Source: Bryoerythrophyllum caledonicum | Lineage: Eukaryota > Streptophyta > Bryopsida > Pottiales > Pottiaceae | Direction of reading: 5' to 3' | Assembly (NCBI GenBank): GCA_963971425.1 | Contig: OZ020514.1 | Location: 41,515,158 to 41,579,157 of the forward strand | Length of the DNA: 64,000 bases | In this document: in pieces, positions 21,552-33,904 of the stretch | Layout of the letters: every line of letters starts with the position of its first letter | Numbering within the stretch: position 1 is the stretch's first letter | Notes under the pieces: generated by a model | Told to the model about the DNA's origin: nothing | Databases searched by the model: none | Seen by the model: the letters and a program-made list of their open reading frames with translations, nothing else | Translations under genes and position numbers: made by a program

Positions 21552-23347
21552 TCAAATTTTACAAAAACCATGGAAGATAAAATCACCTAGTGTGATTGAA
21601 TATGCATCTTCACCTCGAGCAGTTTCACTCCGAGCTGCTACAATTGTACTGACCAATGGAGCCATTTCACCCATTACTGTCACAAAATCCTTGCCCCCAT
21701 TGCGAGCTTGCTCCCTGCTTTGAACGCTCTTGTGCCCAATACTTACGATCCACTCCTTAGGTTGAACCGTGGAGCAGCCATGAGCACATCCCTTGGCCAA
21801 ATTCGAAAAATTCTTTACGGCATGCCATGGGTGATAAAGATGTCGGCAACTAGAAACCACAATCTCTAGGTTTGAGAAAGGAAAGGCACAAAGCACGCAA
21901 TTTGTAATATCAAGAGAACCCCTTGAGGTAGAACGCCCCATTACGGAAGTACACACAATGGGCATAGGCTTCATGTGAAGGTTACCAAAAGCACGCCCAA
22001 GTTGGGCATGTTCAACTTCAAAAGCCCCCACTTCCAATTGCTTCCTTGCAACTCGGTAACTGTGAAGTTCCAAGTCCCTCTATAATTCAAGACCAGTTGT
22101 CGTCAACCTTTTCAGCTCAGCACATGAGTTTTTTTTATCAAATTTGACAAAGCATTGTTCCTTGCTTCCACCTCTTCATCTAGAATCGGTACATCCTTCA
22201 ACCTCTTAAACTTAGTAAAAACTCCAGTTTCATACTCGCATTTGGTCCTCTGTTCCTCCATTGCCTTTGCAACTTGCCATCGAATATGCACTTCATCCTC
22301 TAACTCCAATTTATCCAACTGAAGAACTTTCTCAATGTAACCATATCTATGGCCATTGGCATACCTTTGCGTACATTCTTGCACTAAACTGTACATATGC
22401 CACAATTTTATGCAATTAAGACATGAATAATACAATTAAGACAAAGGGGATGGCCAATCATATAGATAGCAAGTTTTGCAATTGTATTGGTCTAGCACTC
22501 CTCCCCATCCAAAATTTGTTCAGCTATGGAGCTCTCCCACCTTTGCACACCTCTAAATGGAGCTCCTTTGTATCTATGTGGATCTTCCACCAATCGGATC
22601 GAGCTGCTGAAGTGGAGGCCCGCTTCAACATGTTGAGCCGCAAAAGATTTAACGTGCTTGACGTACGCTGGGTTTTGTTTGTGGCTTCTCTATACGCTGC
22701 CCAATTCACCGCTTCTCCTTCGTCTTCAAGAACAATTGCACGTGCCATCTTGTGAGAGAGTAGGTATGGAACCACATCCTCACGTACAAGGCCGAGAGGA
22801 GTTCTTTTAATCTTCTACTAATCTTTTTGTGCTTCACTGCTTTAAAATAGTATTTTTTGCACCCATCTTTGCCTCCTGCTTCACCAAAAATGGCAACACA
22901 CTTGCTGTCATGAAACAAAACGCCATTCTACTTCGTCAGCTCCATCAAATTTGCTTTGTCATCTACAAAGCCATACTTCTTGGTGAAGAAGTCTGTCGTC
23001 AACAATGGAGGTGGTTGCGGTAGCTTTCGGAACTCTTCGTCATCATCTACCTTTAACATCGGTTCTTCTTCCTTCTCAACAACCTCAGACTTGTCCTTTT
23101 CGTGAGAATATTCTCCCTCTTCAGAACCTCCTTCATTTGGGGAATTCTTTTTCTCCTCTTCACCTTCGTGCTTTTCTTCTTTGATACGCACGTCCTCATT
23201 TTTTATCTGCAATTCCTCCGTCGTTGCAGCAGGAGGAGTGGCTAGTGTCGTGGAATTTTGTCCTCCCCTTCCCACTAGTAAGAAGGCTTCACTCCTTCCT
23301 TCGCATGTTCTCTCTCTACCCCATGAAGAATTGGCACGCATGTCCAT
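21552..23347 (-). pseudogene. Uncharacterised protein with C-terminal Cys/His (RING-like) motif
   Basis: The reading order on the minus strand is as follows. An acidic Lys/Glu-rich N-terminus comes first (23347-22990), then FFTKKYGFVDDKANLMELTK, TAG 22928-22930, FHDSKCVAIFGEAGGKDGCK and YYFKAVKHKKISRRL. A shift near 22805 follows, then EDVVPYLLSHKMARAIVLED and RSDWWKIHIDTKELHLEV. Next are an intron (about 22523-22390) and RYANGHRYGYIEKVLQLD, with a shift in an A-run near 22135. Last comes the motif CVLCAFPF, SSCRHLYHPWHA, CAHGCS (about 21910-21790). The Cys/His spacing suggests a zinc-binding fold resembling RING/PHD. I do not recognise the family. A diverged relative lies at 26950-28700. Function unknown; a DNA- or chromatin-related role would be a guess. 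Confidence 0.55.
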
Positions 23348-25671
23348 TAGTTGCTGAGCACCACGGCTTTAAAATTTCATCAGTCCGTGATGACAATAAT
23401 GAAGAGACCCCTAAATCTTGTGCGACCACTCAGCAAGAACAACATCTGATAGCAACAAGACAAGATAGCAAACAACATCAATTTGTAAACATTCCAAAGT
23501 CCGCGCCAAAACATACATCTCTAGGAATTGTTCAAACTGTACAAACTTTCCAAACCATAGAAATTGTACAAAATGAAAATGCATGAAACAAACACATTAT
23601 AGCTTTAGAAAGAGAAAACCTTGGTGGAGTTTTGTCCCACCAAAAAGATTGACACTACATCGGCCAAAAACCTTCTAAACCTAAACCCCAAAATGGCAGA
23701 CTTAACATGGGTCAATTTGAGCTTGGACTAGTACAAATAGGACTGTCAATATTGCTCTCTCAAGTGACATTCCAGCTCGAGTGCACTGGAGTTTCTAATA
23801 CACTAAACTGAAAAACACCGCACTTCAAGCGAAGCAAATGAAAATGCTAGGTGAAAGACGAATAGTGACAATGCTTACCACATTTCTAGCTTCCAAATTG
23901 CCCTTGAGCTAACACTCTTGATCTCTCTTCCATTAAGCTACAGAATCTCCTACAACTCGCCAACCGACAATTGTGATGCAAAATTGGACCTTCACAATAC
24001 CGCTATACCTCGACATCCACAAGGTGCAAGATAAATGCAATTGGCTGGTCTGGATTCCCGCCATTATCTTCAAATTAATCGTGGAAGAATCATTTATTGT
24101 TGATGGATGGTTCGATGACCATCTATCACTGGTCGGTAGTCTATGGCAGTGCATCATCGGTCAACTGGGAAGTGCAACTGGGTACTAGCGGTCGCAAATA
24201 CATCTGAAGTGACATTCCAGTATTTGGAAATCGGTGCCATAGGTACTCAGAAATTGAAATTGGAATGATGTATTCAATCGTTGGAATAAAGAAGTGATGT
24301 CATGCAAAGAAGGAAAGTTAAGCATGATAAATGGCGTATCGTTGTACAAAAATATCATGTGTAATATTAAATTATTACACAAAAAGTTAAGCATATCATC
24401 TAAAATATCTAACGCCATCAATAAAACTATGTAGATAAATTGTGCCAAGAAAATAACAATAAAGCACATATACATTGTATATAGATTGAATAAGAATATA
24501 CATTAGTCTTTATTTTATGACGACATTTTTATATTAGCTAAATTTGTTTCTTTACTTGTAGCACTTTTAAGAGTTTAGAAGTGTGAAAATTGTTTCCATT
24601 ATTTAAGAGTCTTTAAATACTTGAAGGTATAAACTATTTCATTTTTGTAAATTTTTCTATAGATTTTTTTTTCAATTATTAGTTTATATACGTTTCATAA
24701 TTGATTAAAATGTATAACTACTCATTCATATACAACATATATACTACCTTCAATGCCTGTTGATACAAATTTATATGGACAAAGAAGAAGGTTGGTTGTT
24801 GTATTGTAACAGTTTCAAAAACATTTTGGTAATCACCGGAACATGCTTTTGTACACATGTAGCATTTGTTATATGTGTATATAAAGATTTGTATAAATAT
24901 ATGTACATATACATCTTAGATAGTCCATATTGAATTATAATCTATTCAATGAAGATAAAAAGTGAAAGGAATAATATTGCAACTCTCATTGGAAAATAAA
25001 TTAAATAGAAGGGTGATAAATTTACCTAATTAATATACCTTTGTGTAACAATATCTATATGCGTTTTAATCAACAAATGTAAAGTTTTGATGTATTCAAT
25101 GTGTACAAAATTAAATAAGGTAAGACATAGGAAGAACATTGCATCATATAAGACAAAAAGGTGAAAAGAGATGTTACAATATTCTTTTCATGATTATACA
25201 TACAAAAGTCATATTGACTTTTTCTTATATATATTTTAACAATCACGCCCTTGATGCCACATCGGACATCTAAGTCTAATTTTGGAACTAAAGAAGTAAT
25301 TGATAACTAAGTAATTAACAGGTATCGCCATGTGTCATCATGCATTTGAGGCTTTGTATTGCTCGGTTATAAAGAACTAGCTTTTACAATTAAAGTTGAA
25401 TAAAAGTAAAATGAATAAAATATATGAAGTATGAAGAGAAAGTATAAAATCTTTGTATAGTTCATATTTGCACAAAAACCGTGGTTTGAATATGTTTATT
25501 TCACTTTGTACTAGTATACCGACACTTGATCCCAACAAGAAGTGAAAGTTGAAGTAAAGTAACTAAAATTGTAAAATTACAATCACAAATAATTATAAGA
25601 AAAGTAAATGCCACATGTTGCCGCATTGTATGGCTTTATAACTAGTTGATAATCCTAGCCCTTTTACCAAA
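23348..25671. other. AT-rich intergenic DNA
   Basis: No convincing gene. The ORF at 23224-23586 (plus) is mostly the antisense of the acidic exon. A unit containing CGCCATGTGTCATCATGCATTTG, ending TATAAAGAACTAG, lies at about 25325-25373, and a related one at about 25605-25645 (GCCACATGTTGCCGCATTG, ending TATAACTAG). Confidence 0.4.
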
Positions 25672-26262
25672 TACTAGAGGATTTCCGTTGTCTCCAATGA
25701 TTTAGAGTTAATCCTCAATAAAATAAACGTATATCGACTGTTAAGAAACCTAGATTTCCTACATATATAAAGTAAAAGTGTTCTAGATATTGCCACGTTG
25801 CACATTTTGGAATGCTTAGGTATTGGTCGGATATTCTGCTTGCTCTTTCATAATCTCTAATAGAGAAGTATATATGTATACTAATAGACCGACCCGTTGT
25901 CCCCAACGCGCAATGTAAGTTTAGAAAGTTCAACTAATTTTTTTCAAGTAAATGTAAAAGTAAAAAGAGGAAAAATACCACATGTTGTCGCATTGTATGG
26001 CATGATATCTAGGTGATATACATAGACCTTTAATTATATTGAGATATAGAAATATATCTATATTAATCTACTACATATAATAAATGCCCAAAGGCAAATA
26101 CACGGATCAATACCTAGGCATCTCAAAATGAGACACATGGAGATATCTAGATCACTTTTACTTTAAGTACGTAGGAAACTCGGGTATCTAAAGAATGGAC
26201 ATATATTTACTTTATTGAGGATTATCATTGGCTTGTTGAGGACAATGGAGGGTCTACTAGTA
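25672..26262. mobile_element. Candidate short inverted-repeat element (about 590 bp)
   Basis: The left end TACTAGAGGATTTCCGTTG... with AATCCTCAATAAAATAAAC (25672-25730) is matched in reverse complement by the right end (about 26205-26262, TTTACTTTATTGAGGATTAT...CTAGTA). The interior contains CGTTGTCCCCAACG, a small hairpin, and GCATTGTATGGC shared with the unit at 25.6 kb. No coding capacity and no clear target duplication, so this may be a MITE or a folded pair of repeat copies. Confidence 0.4.
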
Positions 26263-26949
26263 AAATAATAATTGGTTTTTGTCTGTATGTGTGATCCTAA
26301 ACCGTCAACTATGATAAATATACTCTAATATTGAGGTGAGACCTTCCAGATATTGCAACTTGGAGGAAGGTGATTGGAGGAAAAATTTGTAGGGCATTTA
26401 CTTTAAATTTTGTAGGGGCACTTACTTTAAATAAATCACAACTTTACTAAGAGAAAGGCGTGCGCTTCACACGATGGCCACGCCAACTGCACGATAAGTG
26501 AATACAACGCGGTAAGGGAAGGGTGGTATGACGGATCGTAGAACGGATAGAAGTTTGGTTCAGGTAGAGAGTTGAAGGCCAATACGAGCGCCATGGGGGC
26601 CGCCACGACAACCTTCAATTCTACCTTGAACCGACTTTCGTAGCCAACTCAATCCAATGGCTCACATGGTAATTTGAAAGACAATCTTCTTGGGCGTTCT
26701 TATATAATAGCTCGTCTATTCAGTGACATTTGATATGGGATAATGGTGGAGGGCGAGGCAGTGTATCGTGCAACTCCCCTATACAATCCATATAAGAGGT
26801 TTACACTACAGCAATGGTACATAGTGTACCACATGTACAATCTAATCCAAGGAATTCATGTGATATGAAATAGGCAATACATGCAATACATTTGAGGCTC
26901 AATACAGAAGTAGATAAATAGTTCATGAATTATCCTACCCATGTTGATT
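26263..26949. other. Non-coding interval
   Basis: AT-rich, with a slightly GC-richer patch at 26450-26650 containing only short ORFs. AATTGGTTTTTGTCTG near 26270 resembles a sequence at 16217. Confidence 0.35.
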
Positions 26950-28990
26950 CTTCTTGGATCGTTTGATTCTTTACTTTGCTTGCTCAGTAGACTTAGCTTC
27001 AACAGCAAGCTCACTTCTAGTCTTCTGTTTATATGCAGTATTAGCATCACTCGAAGGTAGAAGAGGAGGAGTTAGCACCTTCATCACTGCCCAAGGCACC
27101 TCTGTTAGTTTTGATGGTTCAGTTACTGAATCCAACTCAACAGCCTCTTCTCTCAATTTTTTTAGACGTTCCAATACAACAGCTTCTTGTCTCAACTTTT
27201 GAACTCTTTCAAATACTGCCGCTTCATCTTTTGACTTTTTGATTCATTATTCAAGCTTGATTTCGATAGTAATATTTGTAGATGCTACCCTAAGGTCTAC
27301 TCCAATAAGCTCTATAGTTGTAGCTCCTTCTTCTTGGTCGCCAACATTCACCTTTGTTTTGTCACCAAAATCTAACTTTGTCTTGTTGCCAATATCCACT
27401 TCTATTTTGTCACAACAATCCACCTTGGCTTTGATGCCAACATCCACCTTCTATGTGTCAACTACAACCACCTTTGTTTGTCAGGAGAGTCTATTTTATC
27501 AATACATGGAAGATCTGATTGTGATTGTGCACAAATTGGTTGTCTTCGAATTGAACCCTATGTCCATTACATCCAACACTATTGTTCCACAACTTACATC
27601 CGCACATGTGCTAGCCACTCTAAACCAAACCTTTGAGCACTAGAAATGGTGTATATGTCCACAGCTTCCAACTACAATGTCCTTGAAAGGGAAATGGTTG
27701 AGGCAAAGTGCACAAGGTCGCACGATAATACGGTCAAACTTCGATGTTGTCTTAGAATCAAATAATACTAGCAATTGGGAGTTGGCCTTAGCAATTCCAA
27801 CTTCTCCTCTCTTCATATGAGTAAGTTAAAACAACATCGCATCAAATTGTCTTCTCAAACAAGTTTGCCTAGTTAGAAGCTCTTCATACCTCATTACATT
27901 CTTTTAGCTCAAAAAGAGCACCTTCATAATCCACCTTGACATCCTTGAGCATCTCCTGGTACACCTTCTCCTTCTTAGAGAGATTTTGTACATCTTGTAC
28001 GGTTTGTAAACCATGCACGCCATGTAACTTCTCCATCCTCTCAAGTTTTTTCTTTATTCGGCGGAGAACCCCTTCTTCTTAAGGCACATCATTCAACAAT
28101 TCAACTTTCTTCTTGTTGATTGAGACATTCTCCTTTGTCAAGGTGTGAAGACGCAATCCCACCAATTTGATTAGGTCAGTCAGGTCTTGTTAATTCTTCT
28201 CCTTCTTTGGGCCACACTTGACACCTATATGAACCTCCTCTTCTTTTACAACCAAGGAACCCTTTGGAACTATAGAAGACCTTGTAGTAGGATCATGAAA
28301 CAAGTCATCAATCCCTTCAACCTTGTGAAATTTCTCCTCGCTTGTAACTGTGAGTTGTCCTAAAGCCCTCAAAGATAACTTCACCTTCTTCAACCATTTG
28401 CTCTTTTGATTTTTGTTAGAAACTACAGCAAACTCCGCCCAAGTCACAAGTTCCTTCTTTGACACCTCCATGACAATACTCCTTACAAATTGCTTGGAAG
28501 TAATCTTGGATTTAGGTAGATCTCTTAAATACACTACGGGAAGAATCATAGCAATGCAAATTAAGATTTTGTCGTCCTTACAATCTCCGTAATGACATCA
28601 AGCTCTTTCTTTTCTTTCCTTTGATAGCCCAAAAAACATCAATTACCTCCTTATCTTGGATGTCAACCGGAGGTCCAACTTGTGTAAATGTTTGCCTTTG
28701 TCGCGGAGTCTGTATTTTGTCTCAAACTCTTCTTCAAGGACCGCGCACGGATGAAGATGGGTCTTGAGCGAGGTCAAACTCTCAAGTTCCTTGTCCAAAT
28801 TACTCTTCTTCACCTTGTGATTTGCACGGCCTTCTTCTTGTGGTGTAGGAAGCGGAGACCCAAAAAGATCATTGTAGTGTTCATAGTCACTAATAGGTTC
28901 ATCTTCTCTAAAAAAGAAACTAAAGGGGTGATCTTCTCTAGAGAAGGTCCTGCTCTAGACCAGTCAGTCTTCTCCTTCAAAATCCGACAT
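26950..28990 (-). pseudogene. Second, more decayed member of the Cys/His-motif family
   Basis: The clearest exon is 28549-28190: VVYLRDLPKSKITSKQFVRS, SKKELVTWAEFAVVSN and KEEEVHIGVKCGPKKEKN. It is followed by a helical Lys/Glu stretch (LTKENVSINKKKVELLNDV, about 28130-28080). An upstream exon near 28690-28600 reads VDIQDKEVIDVFWAIKGKK. Around 27640-27560, in a decayed frame, PFPFKDIVVGSCGHIYHF is followed by a stop, CSK and CADVSC. This matches the CVLCAFPF...SSCRHLYHPW motif of the gene at 21552-23347. The 27447-26971 segment is a repetitive Lys/Asp stretch (KTKLDFGDKTKV) then ERLKKLREEAVEL. Many stops. Function unknown. Confidence 0.45.
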
Positions 28991-29360
28991 GGATCCTAAG
29001 TCCACGGGACATTACTGAAATAAAATGGCAAAGAAAACATGGATTATTTGTACTAAACAATACTATTTGTAGTAGAATTTGGTACATAAAGTACATAAAG
29101 CATACATGCTTGAAACACTCAAGACTACATTATAACCTCTATAACTTAGAATCAAAACCTCACGCCTAGTCAAATAAATGTTCATAAAAATAGTGAAGCA
29201 AGCATACAAGAAGTATACAAAAAAACATATCAATTGAATCGAATGCTGACTCACATGCGAAGGTTGTATTGACACGCTGATTCAAGCTCCAAAGAAGAGC
29301 AAATTTAGGAATTTCTCTTCAAGAATTTGAGAAGGTACAAAGAGAAGGATGAGTGCACCA
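28991..29360. other. Non-coding interval
   Basis: AT-rich; nothing recognised. Confidence 0.4.
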
Positions 29361-30237
29361 TGTTGCACTTTGTAGAGTAAGTATTCCTCCGGATAGCAAT
29401 TAGTTGAAGCTAAATGTGCCCGGAATGGTCGCTCTAAATTCGTTCCCACAGAGATCTGTTGTTTCTTCTTGGAATGATAAGTAAGCTATCTGCTATCCCT
29501 CTACCACATGCCGGTTAGCATTCCTATTCTACACCTGACCTTTTTATCCGGATTCTTCCGGACGTCCGATGTAGTTTCCTACTATTTTCCGGGTCCTGCC
29601 AACTTCCGGAAGGTCAGTTGGAGTTTGTCTTCCGGAGTTTTTAAACGAGTGGCCGGGTACCACTGATCCTATTTTGTATAAGTGGCCGGATTCCCCACTG
29701 CCTTGTGACTTTAAGTGGCTAGACACCCACTCTCCCTAGGTTGCTAATTGGTCGTTGGTTTGTTGTTTCCGGATGCACTCTCTCACATTAACCGGAAGGC
29801 CTTCCGGATAATGTGAGAGAGTGCATCCGGAAACAACAAACCAACAACCAATTAGCAACCTAGGGAGAGTGGGTGCCTAGCCACTTAAAGTCACAAGGCA
29901 GTGGGGAATCCGGCCACTTACACAAAATAGGATCAGTGGTACCCGGCCACTCGTTTAAAAACTCCGGAAGACAAACTCCAACTGACCTTCCGGAAGTTGG
30001 CAGGACCCGGAAAATAGTAGGAAACTACATTGGACGTCCGGAAGAATCCGGATAAAAAGGTCAGGCGTAGAATAGGAATACTAGCTGGCGTATGGTAGAG
30101 GGATAGCAGATAGCTTACTTATCATTCCAAGAAGAAACAATAGATCTCTGTGGGAACGAATTTAGAGCGACATGCCGGGCACATTTAGCTTCAACTAATT
30201 GCTATCCGGAGGAATACTTACTCTACAAACTGCAACA
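29361..30237. mobile_element. Foldback element: two 439-bp inverted arms with almost no spacer
   Basis: 29361-29799 and 29800-30237 are near-identical reverse complements meeting at the palindrome CCGGAAGGCCTTCCGG (29792-29807). The arms are TCCGG-rich. Both arms can be read as the same 60-aa peptide (LKSQGSGESGHL...), which is only a consequence of the symmetry. Scattered single-base differences between the arms exist, for example CATTAACCGG against CATTATCCGG beside the centre. The outermost paired sequence is TGTTGCA. No target duplication was identified. A transcript through it would make a long hairpin. Confidence 0.8.
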
Positions 30238-31289
30238 GTGTTGTAACTACCTTCATTAGGGATTCCGGCGCAGCACTAAAATCTTATTCCGTTCCATGAA
30301 CTACTTATGCTCTTTTGGCCAACTAACTAACTAATTTTTCTAATTTTTTTTCTTATTTTCTTCCGGGATTGGTATTAAGTTCCGGAAGTATGTGGGGACA
30401 GCTTCCTACACACCATCATGCGTGCCACTCATCCTTCTCCTTGAGAAAACGAATTTTTCCGCCTTTCAAATTTTAATCAATTGCAAGAGATTCCTACTAA
30501 AAAGGCACCAATTGACACAGTTGACATGTATTGCACATCCAAATTGGAAGCCACGCGCTAAGTTGTTATTGGTCCATATTGTACAACAGTATAAATTGTA
30601 CAAACATAGTTCAACAAGGAATAAAGAAGATTCTCTATGGATTTTGAAAAACCTAGGATAAATGGGGAGTAAAATCTCCGTTGTAGGAAATCATGAGGAA
30701 GATTTTCGTTTCTCGCTAAAAAACATATTGTTGGCCCCTCTACACCAATAGTCCTTGTATCTAGTTTCAAAAAAAGATTAGAAGATAGAACATTAAACTC
30801 ATGTTTTGGGACTTTCCAAAAATATCAAATTTCTTATATTTTTGGTCGATTTTCCATCAATTCATCTATTCAAACAATATGGCATGACAGCCAAACAATA
30901 GAGGATCAGATAAAGCTCTTTTAAAAATTGAAATGCTATCTTTAAGTTCACAAAATGATTACAAACATGTGAACCTAGAATTGGCACATCACAAACATTT
31001 TATGTATGTACTCATTTGAAGGTTTTTTTATTGCAATCAATATTTTGATACTTTGTTTTCAATATATGCAAGATGTAGGACTATATCTACTAGATTTTCC
31101 TCAAAAATTAAAAAACATCTAGTATAAAATTGAGTCCGAACTTCTACCCTACCCTAAATTGTGCCTAGGACAATAAATTGTACAAGCGTAGTGTGGGATC
31201 ACCCAAGATAACCTTCTTACCTCAGCGTTATTGAAGTCAAAAGTTGAACGTAATTATCACAGAATTGTAATTATTACAGCATCATAACT
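30238..31289. other. Non-coding interval
   Basis: AT-rich; only short accidental ORFs. No LTR of the following copia element is recognisable here. Confidence 0.45.
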
Positions 31290-31821
31290 ATAACTGCATT
31301 TGAAGCTTAGGATTGTCAAAGGGCTCATTTCAAGCATTAAAGGCGATTTGGGAAGGCACAAAGAGTGGCAAAGAGCGGCGGTCATGTACATTCAAGCTTT
31401 TCAATCTTATAAGTGTTCATTCATAGTAGATGTGCTTGTTTTCTCTCTAAAGGTGTTGATTTTAGTGATTGAGGTCCTTAGTTGCACATTGGAGTCTACA
31501 TGAAGCTCATTGAGATCATTGAAGTCCATATTTCCATATATGAGCAAGAGAGGGGCTGATTTGTTTGAATGAGTTGCAAAGGTGTACGTTTGAGTCTAGA
31601 AAAAGAGAACTTGAGTGTTTGAGTAGTACCTTTGCATATTTAGCTTAGAAGTGATTCATTTGATTGTTCTTGCACATTAGAGCACTGAAGGGACTGATTT
31701 GAGTGTGTAAGTTGCTTAGTTGTTCATTTAAGAGCCTGAAAGGGATTCGATAGAATGATTGAGGTGCGTTTGTGCACATTAGGAGCTTAGAAGGGCCAAT
31801 CTTGGCCATTTGAGTGTCATC

Positions 31822-32640
31822 ATGGTCACATTCGACAATGAAAGTGCTAGGGTCATAGACAAGTTAAAGGGGGGCAACTTCAACCTTTGGAAGCTCAAGA
31901 TAATGATGGTGTTGGAGTCCATGGACCTTTTGAAGATTGTTGAGGACTCTGAGGAACCTCCATCTTCCGACCATGAGCCAAAAGGTGATAAAAGACTACA
32001 ATTGGCTTGTGAAGAAGGTCATGTCCGTCATAGAACTCAATTTGGTAGACAACCAACTTGCCCACATCAAGAGCTGCATAGGATTGGCGGAAGCCCAAAA
32101 GACTTTGTGCAACATCTACAAAACAAAGAGCTTGTCCAACATCCACTTCATTCGTTTTAAGTTCTTTACAATCAAAATGCAAGAAGGTCATGACTTGTTG
32201 ACCCACATTAACCAAGTGAAGGCACTTGTGGATCAACTCACTTGCTAGGAGGTCCATGTGAGAGCTGAGGATGTGGTGATGATGTTGCTTGAGAACTGGC
32301 CGCTCTCATTTGAGCACTTGATCACCGCCTTTGAGGCGTTGCGCATGAGGACCTCACTATGGAGTTTGTGGTTGTACGGATGATGCACAAAGTGTCTAAG
32401 CGCAAGAAGAGGGAGGCGCAAGGAAAATGCGGTCTTGGTATCAAGGGAAAGCAAAAGTGGCAGCTCATCTTCATGTAAAAGCCCAATATGTGTTATAATT
32501 GTAGTAAATAAGGCCATTTTGCACAAAATTGCTTCCAGCCGAAGAAAGGGGAGCGAGACAACGCAAACCAAACAAAGGAAAAAGAGAATGCCAACCATGC
32601 CAAGGAGGACAATGACTATGCATTTGCAACTCAAGATGGA
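31822..32640 (+). pseudogene. Copia Gag
   Basis: ATG at 31822 starts MVTFDNESARVIDKLKGGNF, then NLWKLKI. After a shift it continues MSVIELNLVDNQLAHIKSC, TLCNIYKTKSLSN and DLLTHINQVKALVDQLTC (UBN2-type Gag). A zinc knuckle near 32490-32540 is damaged by stops (reads YVL, stop, L, stop, stop). Capsid protein of the element. Compare the ATA start of the copy at 7623. Confidence 0.75.
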
Positions 32641-32871
32641 CCTCATTCCAAGTCCATTTGTAAGTGGATTTTGGATTTAGAAGCCACAGAACACATGACA
32701 CGACATCGGGTGGCATTTCATACGTACGAGGTAATTCCATCACGCAACGTGCATTTTGGTGATGATAGTGTTGTGGATGCCATTGGAGTTGGTGCTAATC
32801 TTGTGGGAGTGCTTGTGAGGGGCGGTTCAAAGAGGATATTAATCGAGGACGTCCTCCATGTGCCCAAGTAG
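32641..32871 (+). pseudogene. Copia protease with mutated active site
   Basis: The frame reads WILDLEATEHMTRHRVAF, VHFGDDSVVDAIGVG and ILIEDVLHVPK, ending in TAG at 32869-32871. The block is the copia aspartic protease. The catalytic D-S-G-A triad is D-L-E-A here, so it could not process the polyprotein. The flanking T-E/x-H-M and V-L-H-V-P motifs are kept. Confidence 0.75.
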
Positions 32872-33039
32872 CAAGCAAACTTGGTCTCAATGAGCAAGCT
32901 TGTATCAAGCAGTATAAATGTGCAATTCAATGTGGGCAGTTGCTCTATAAGGCACCAAATGGAGATGTACTTGCGGTAGCACCTCATAAATGCAACTTCT
33001 ACCAAGTAGTTTTCACCAAGGTCTATGAGGCAGATGCCG

Positions 33040-33900
33040 CCAATTGACACCATCATCAAGCAAGAATGGCACCATGGAGCTTTGGCATCGTCGACTTGGT
33101 CATTTGAACATGATAAAAGTGCATTTGCTTCAAAGCATGGTAAGTGGCATGACCCTTGGCAAAGATGAGTCATCTATGCCATTTTGTGAAGGATGTGTGC
33201 AAGCAAGCAACATACGGCACTATTTCCAAAGGATGGAGGGACTCGTGCTACAAGGCCTCTGGAGATTGTACATTTGGATGTATGCGGCCTTATGAGAACT
33301 ACGTCCATTGGCGGTGCAAGGTACTTTGTGACCTTCTTTGATGACTTTTCAAGGAAGGTGTGGTTGCATACCCCAAAGACAAAGGGGGATTGCCTTGAGA
33401 AGTTCAAGTAGTTTGGGGTGCGTGCGGAGAAGCAATCAAAATACAAGATTAAAGTGTTGTGATCCAATAATGGTGGAGAATTCATCTCCAAGGCATTTCG
33501 AGGCTACTAGAAGCATCACGACATCAAGGGACAATCATCGACATCGTACATGCCCGAGCAAAATGGAATCGCCGAGCACCATTGTGGAGATGGCAATGAG
33601 CATGATCCATGCTCAACGGCTCAAACTTGCCTATTTGGGCGGAAGCAATGACCTCTGAAGTGTACATCGGCAATCGGTGCCTGACAAGGCGTTTGTCACC
33701 ATCACACCACAAGAGGTTTCGTGCGGCCGCAAGCCATGTATTGCACACATGCGTGTGCTTGGATGCATTGCATATGGGATGGTGCCGGATGCAAAGAAGG
33801 GTAAACTCAATGCAAAAGGCACAAAGTGTATGTTTCTTGGCTATTGCAAGGGCACCAAGGCATATCGCCTCAGGTGTATTGAATCGAAGTAGATTATTTG
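33040..33900 (+). pseudogene. Copia integrase (zinc domain and core)
   Basis: The GAG-pre-integrase block ELWHRRLGHLNMIKVHLLQS...FCEGCVQASNIRH (33071-33222) supplies the H-H-C-C zinc ligands. The core follows in another frame: EIVHLDVCGLM and GGARYFVTFFDDFSRKVW (33259-33366), with the first two catalytic Asp positions recognisable. A later stretch (33677-33892) reads VSCGRKPCIAHMRVLGCIA and GYCKGTKAYRL, the usual copia post-core region. At least three frame changes. Confidence 0.75.
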
Positions 33901-33904
33901 GAGT

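Noticed and set aside
29544-30055. Twin 60-aa ORFs on opposite strands
   Set aside because: They are mirror images produced by the inverted arms, with no coding features.
29361-30237. Foldback as an assembly artefact
   Set aside because: The arms carry scattered substitutions and a small length difference, which argues for a real, aged inverted repeat. Long reads would still be the test.
33156-33822. Several ORFs on both strands in the copia integrase region
   Set aside because: They are out-of-frame shadows of the integrase blocks, which are identified by their zinc and core motifs.
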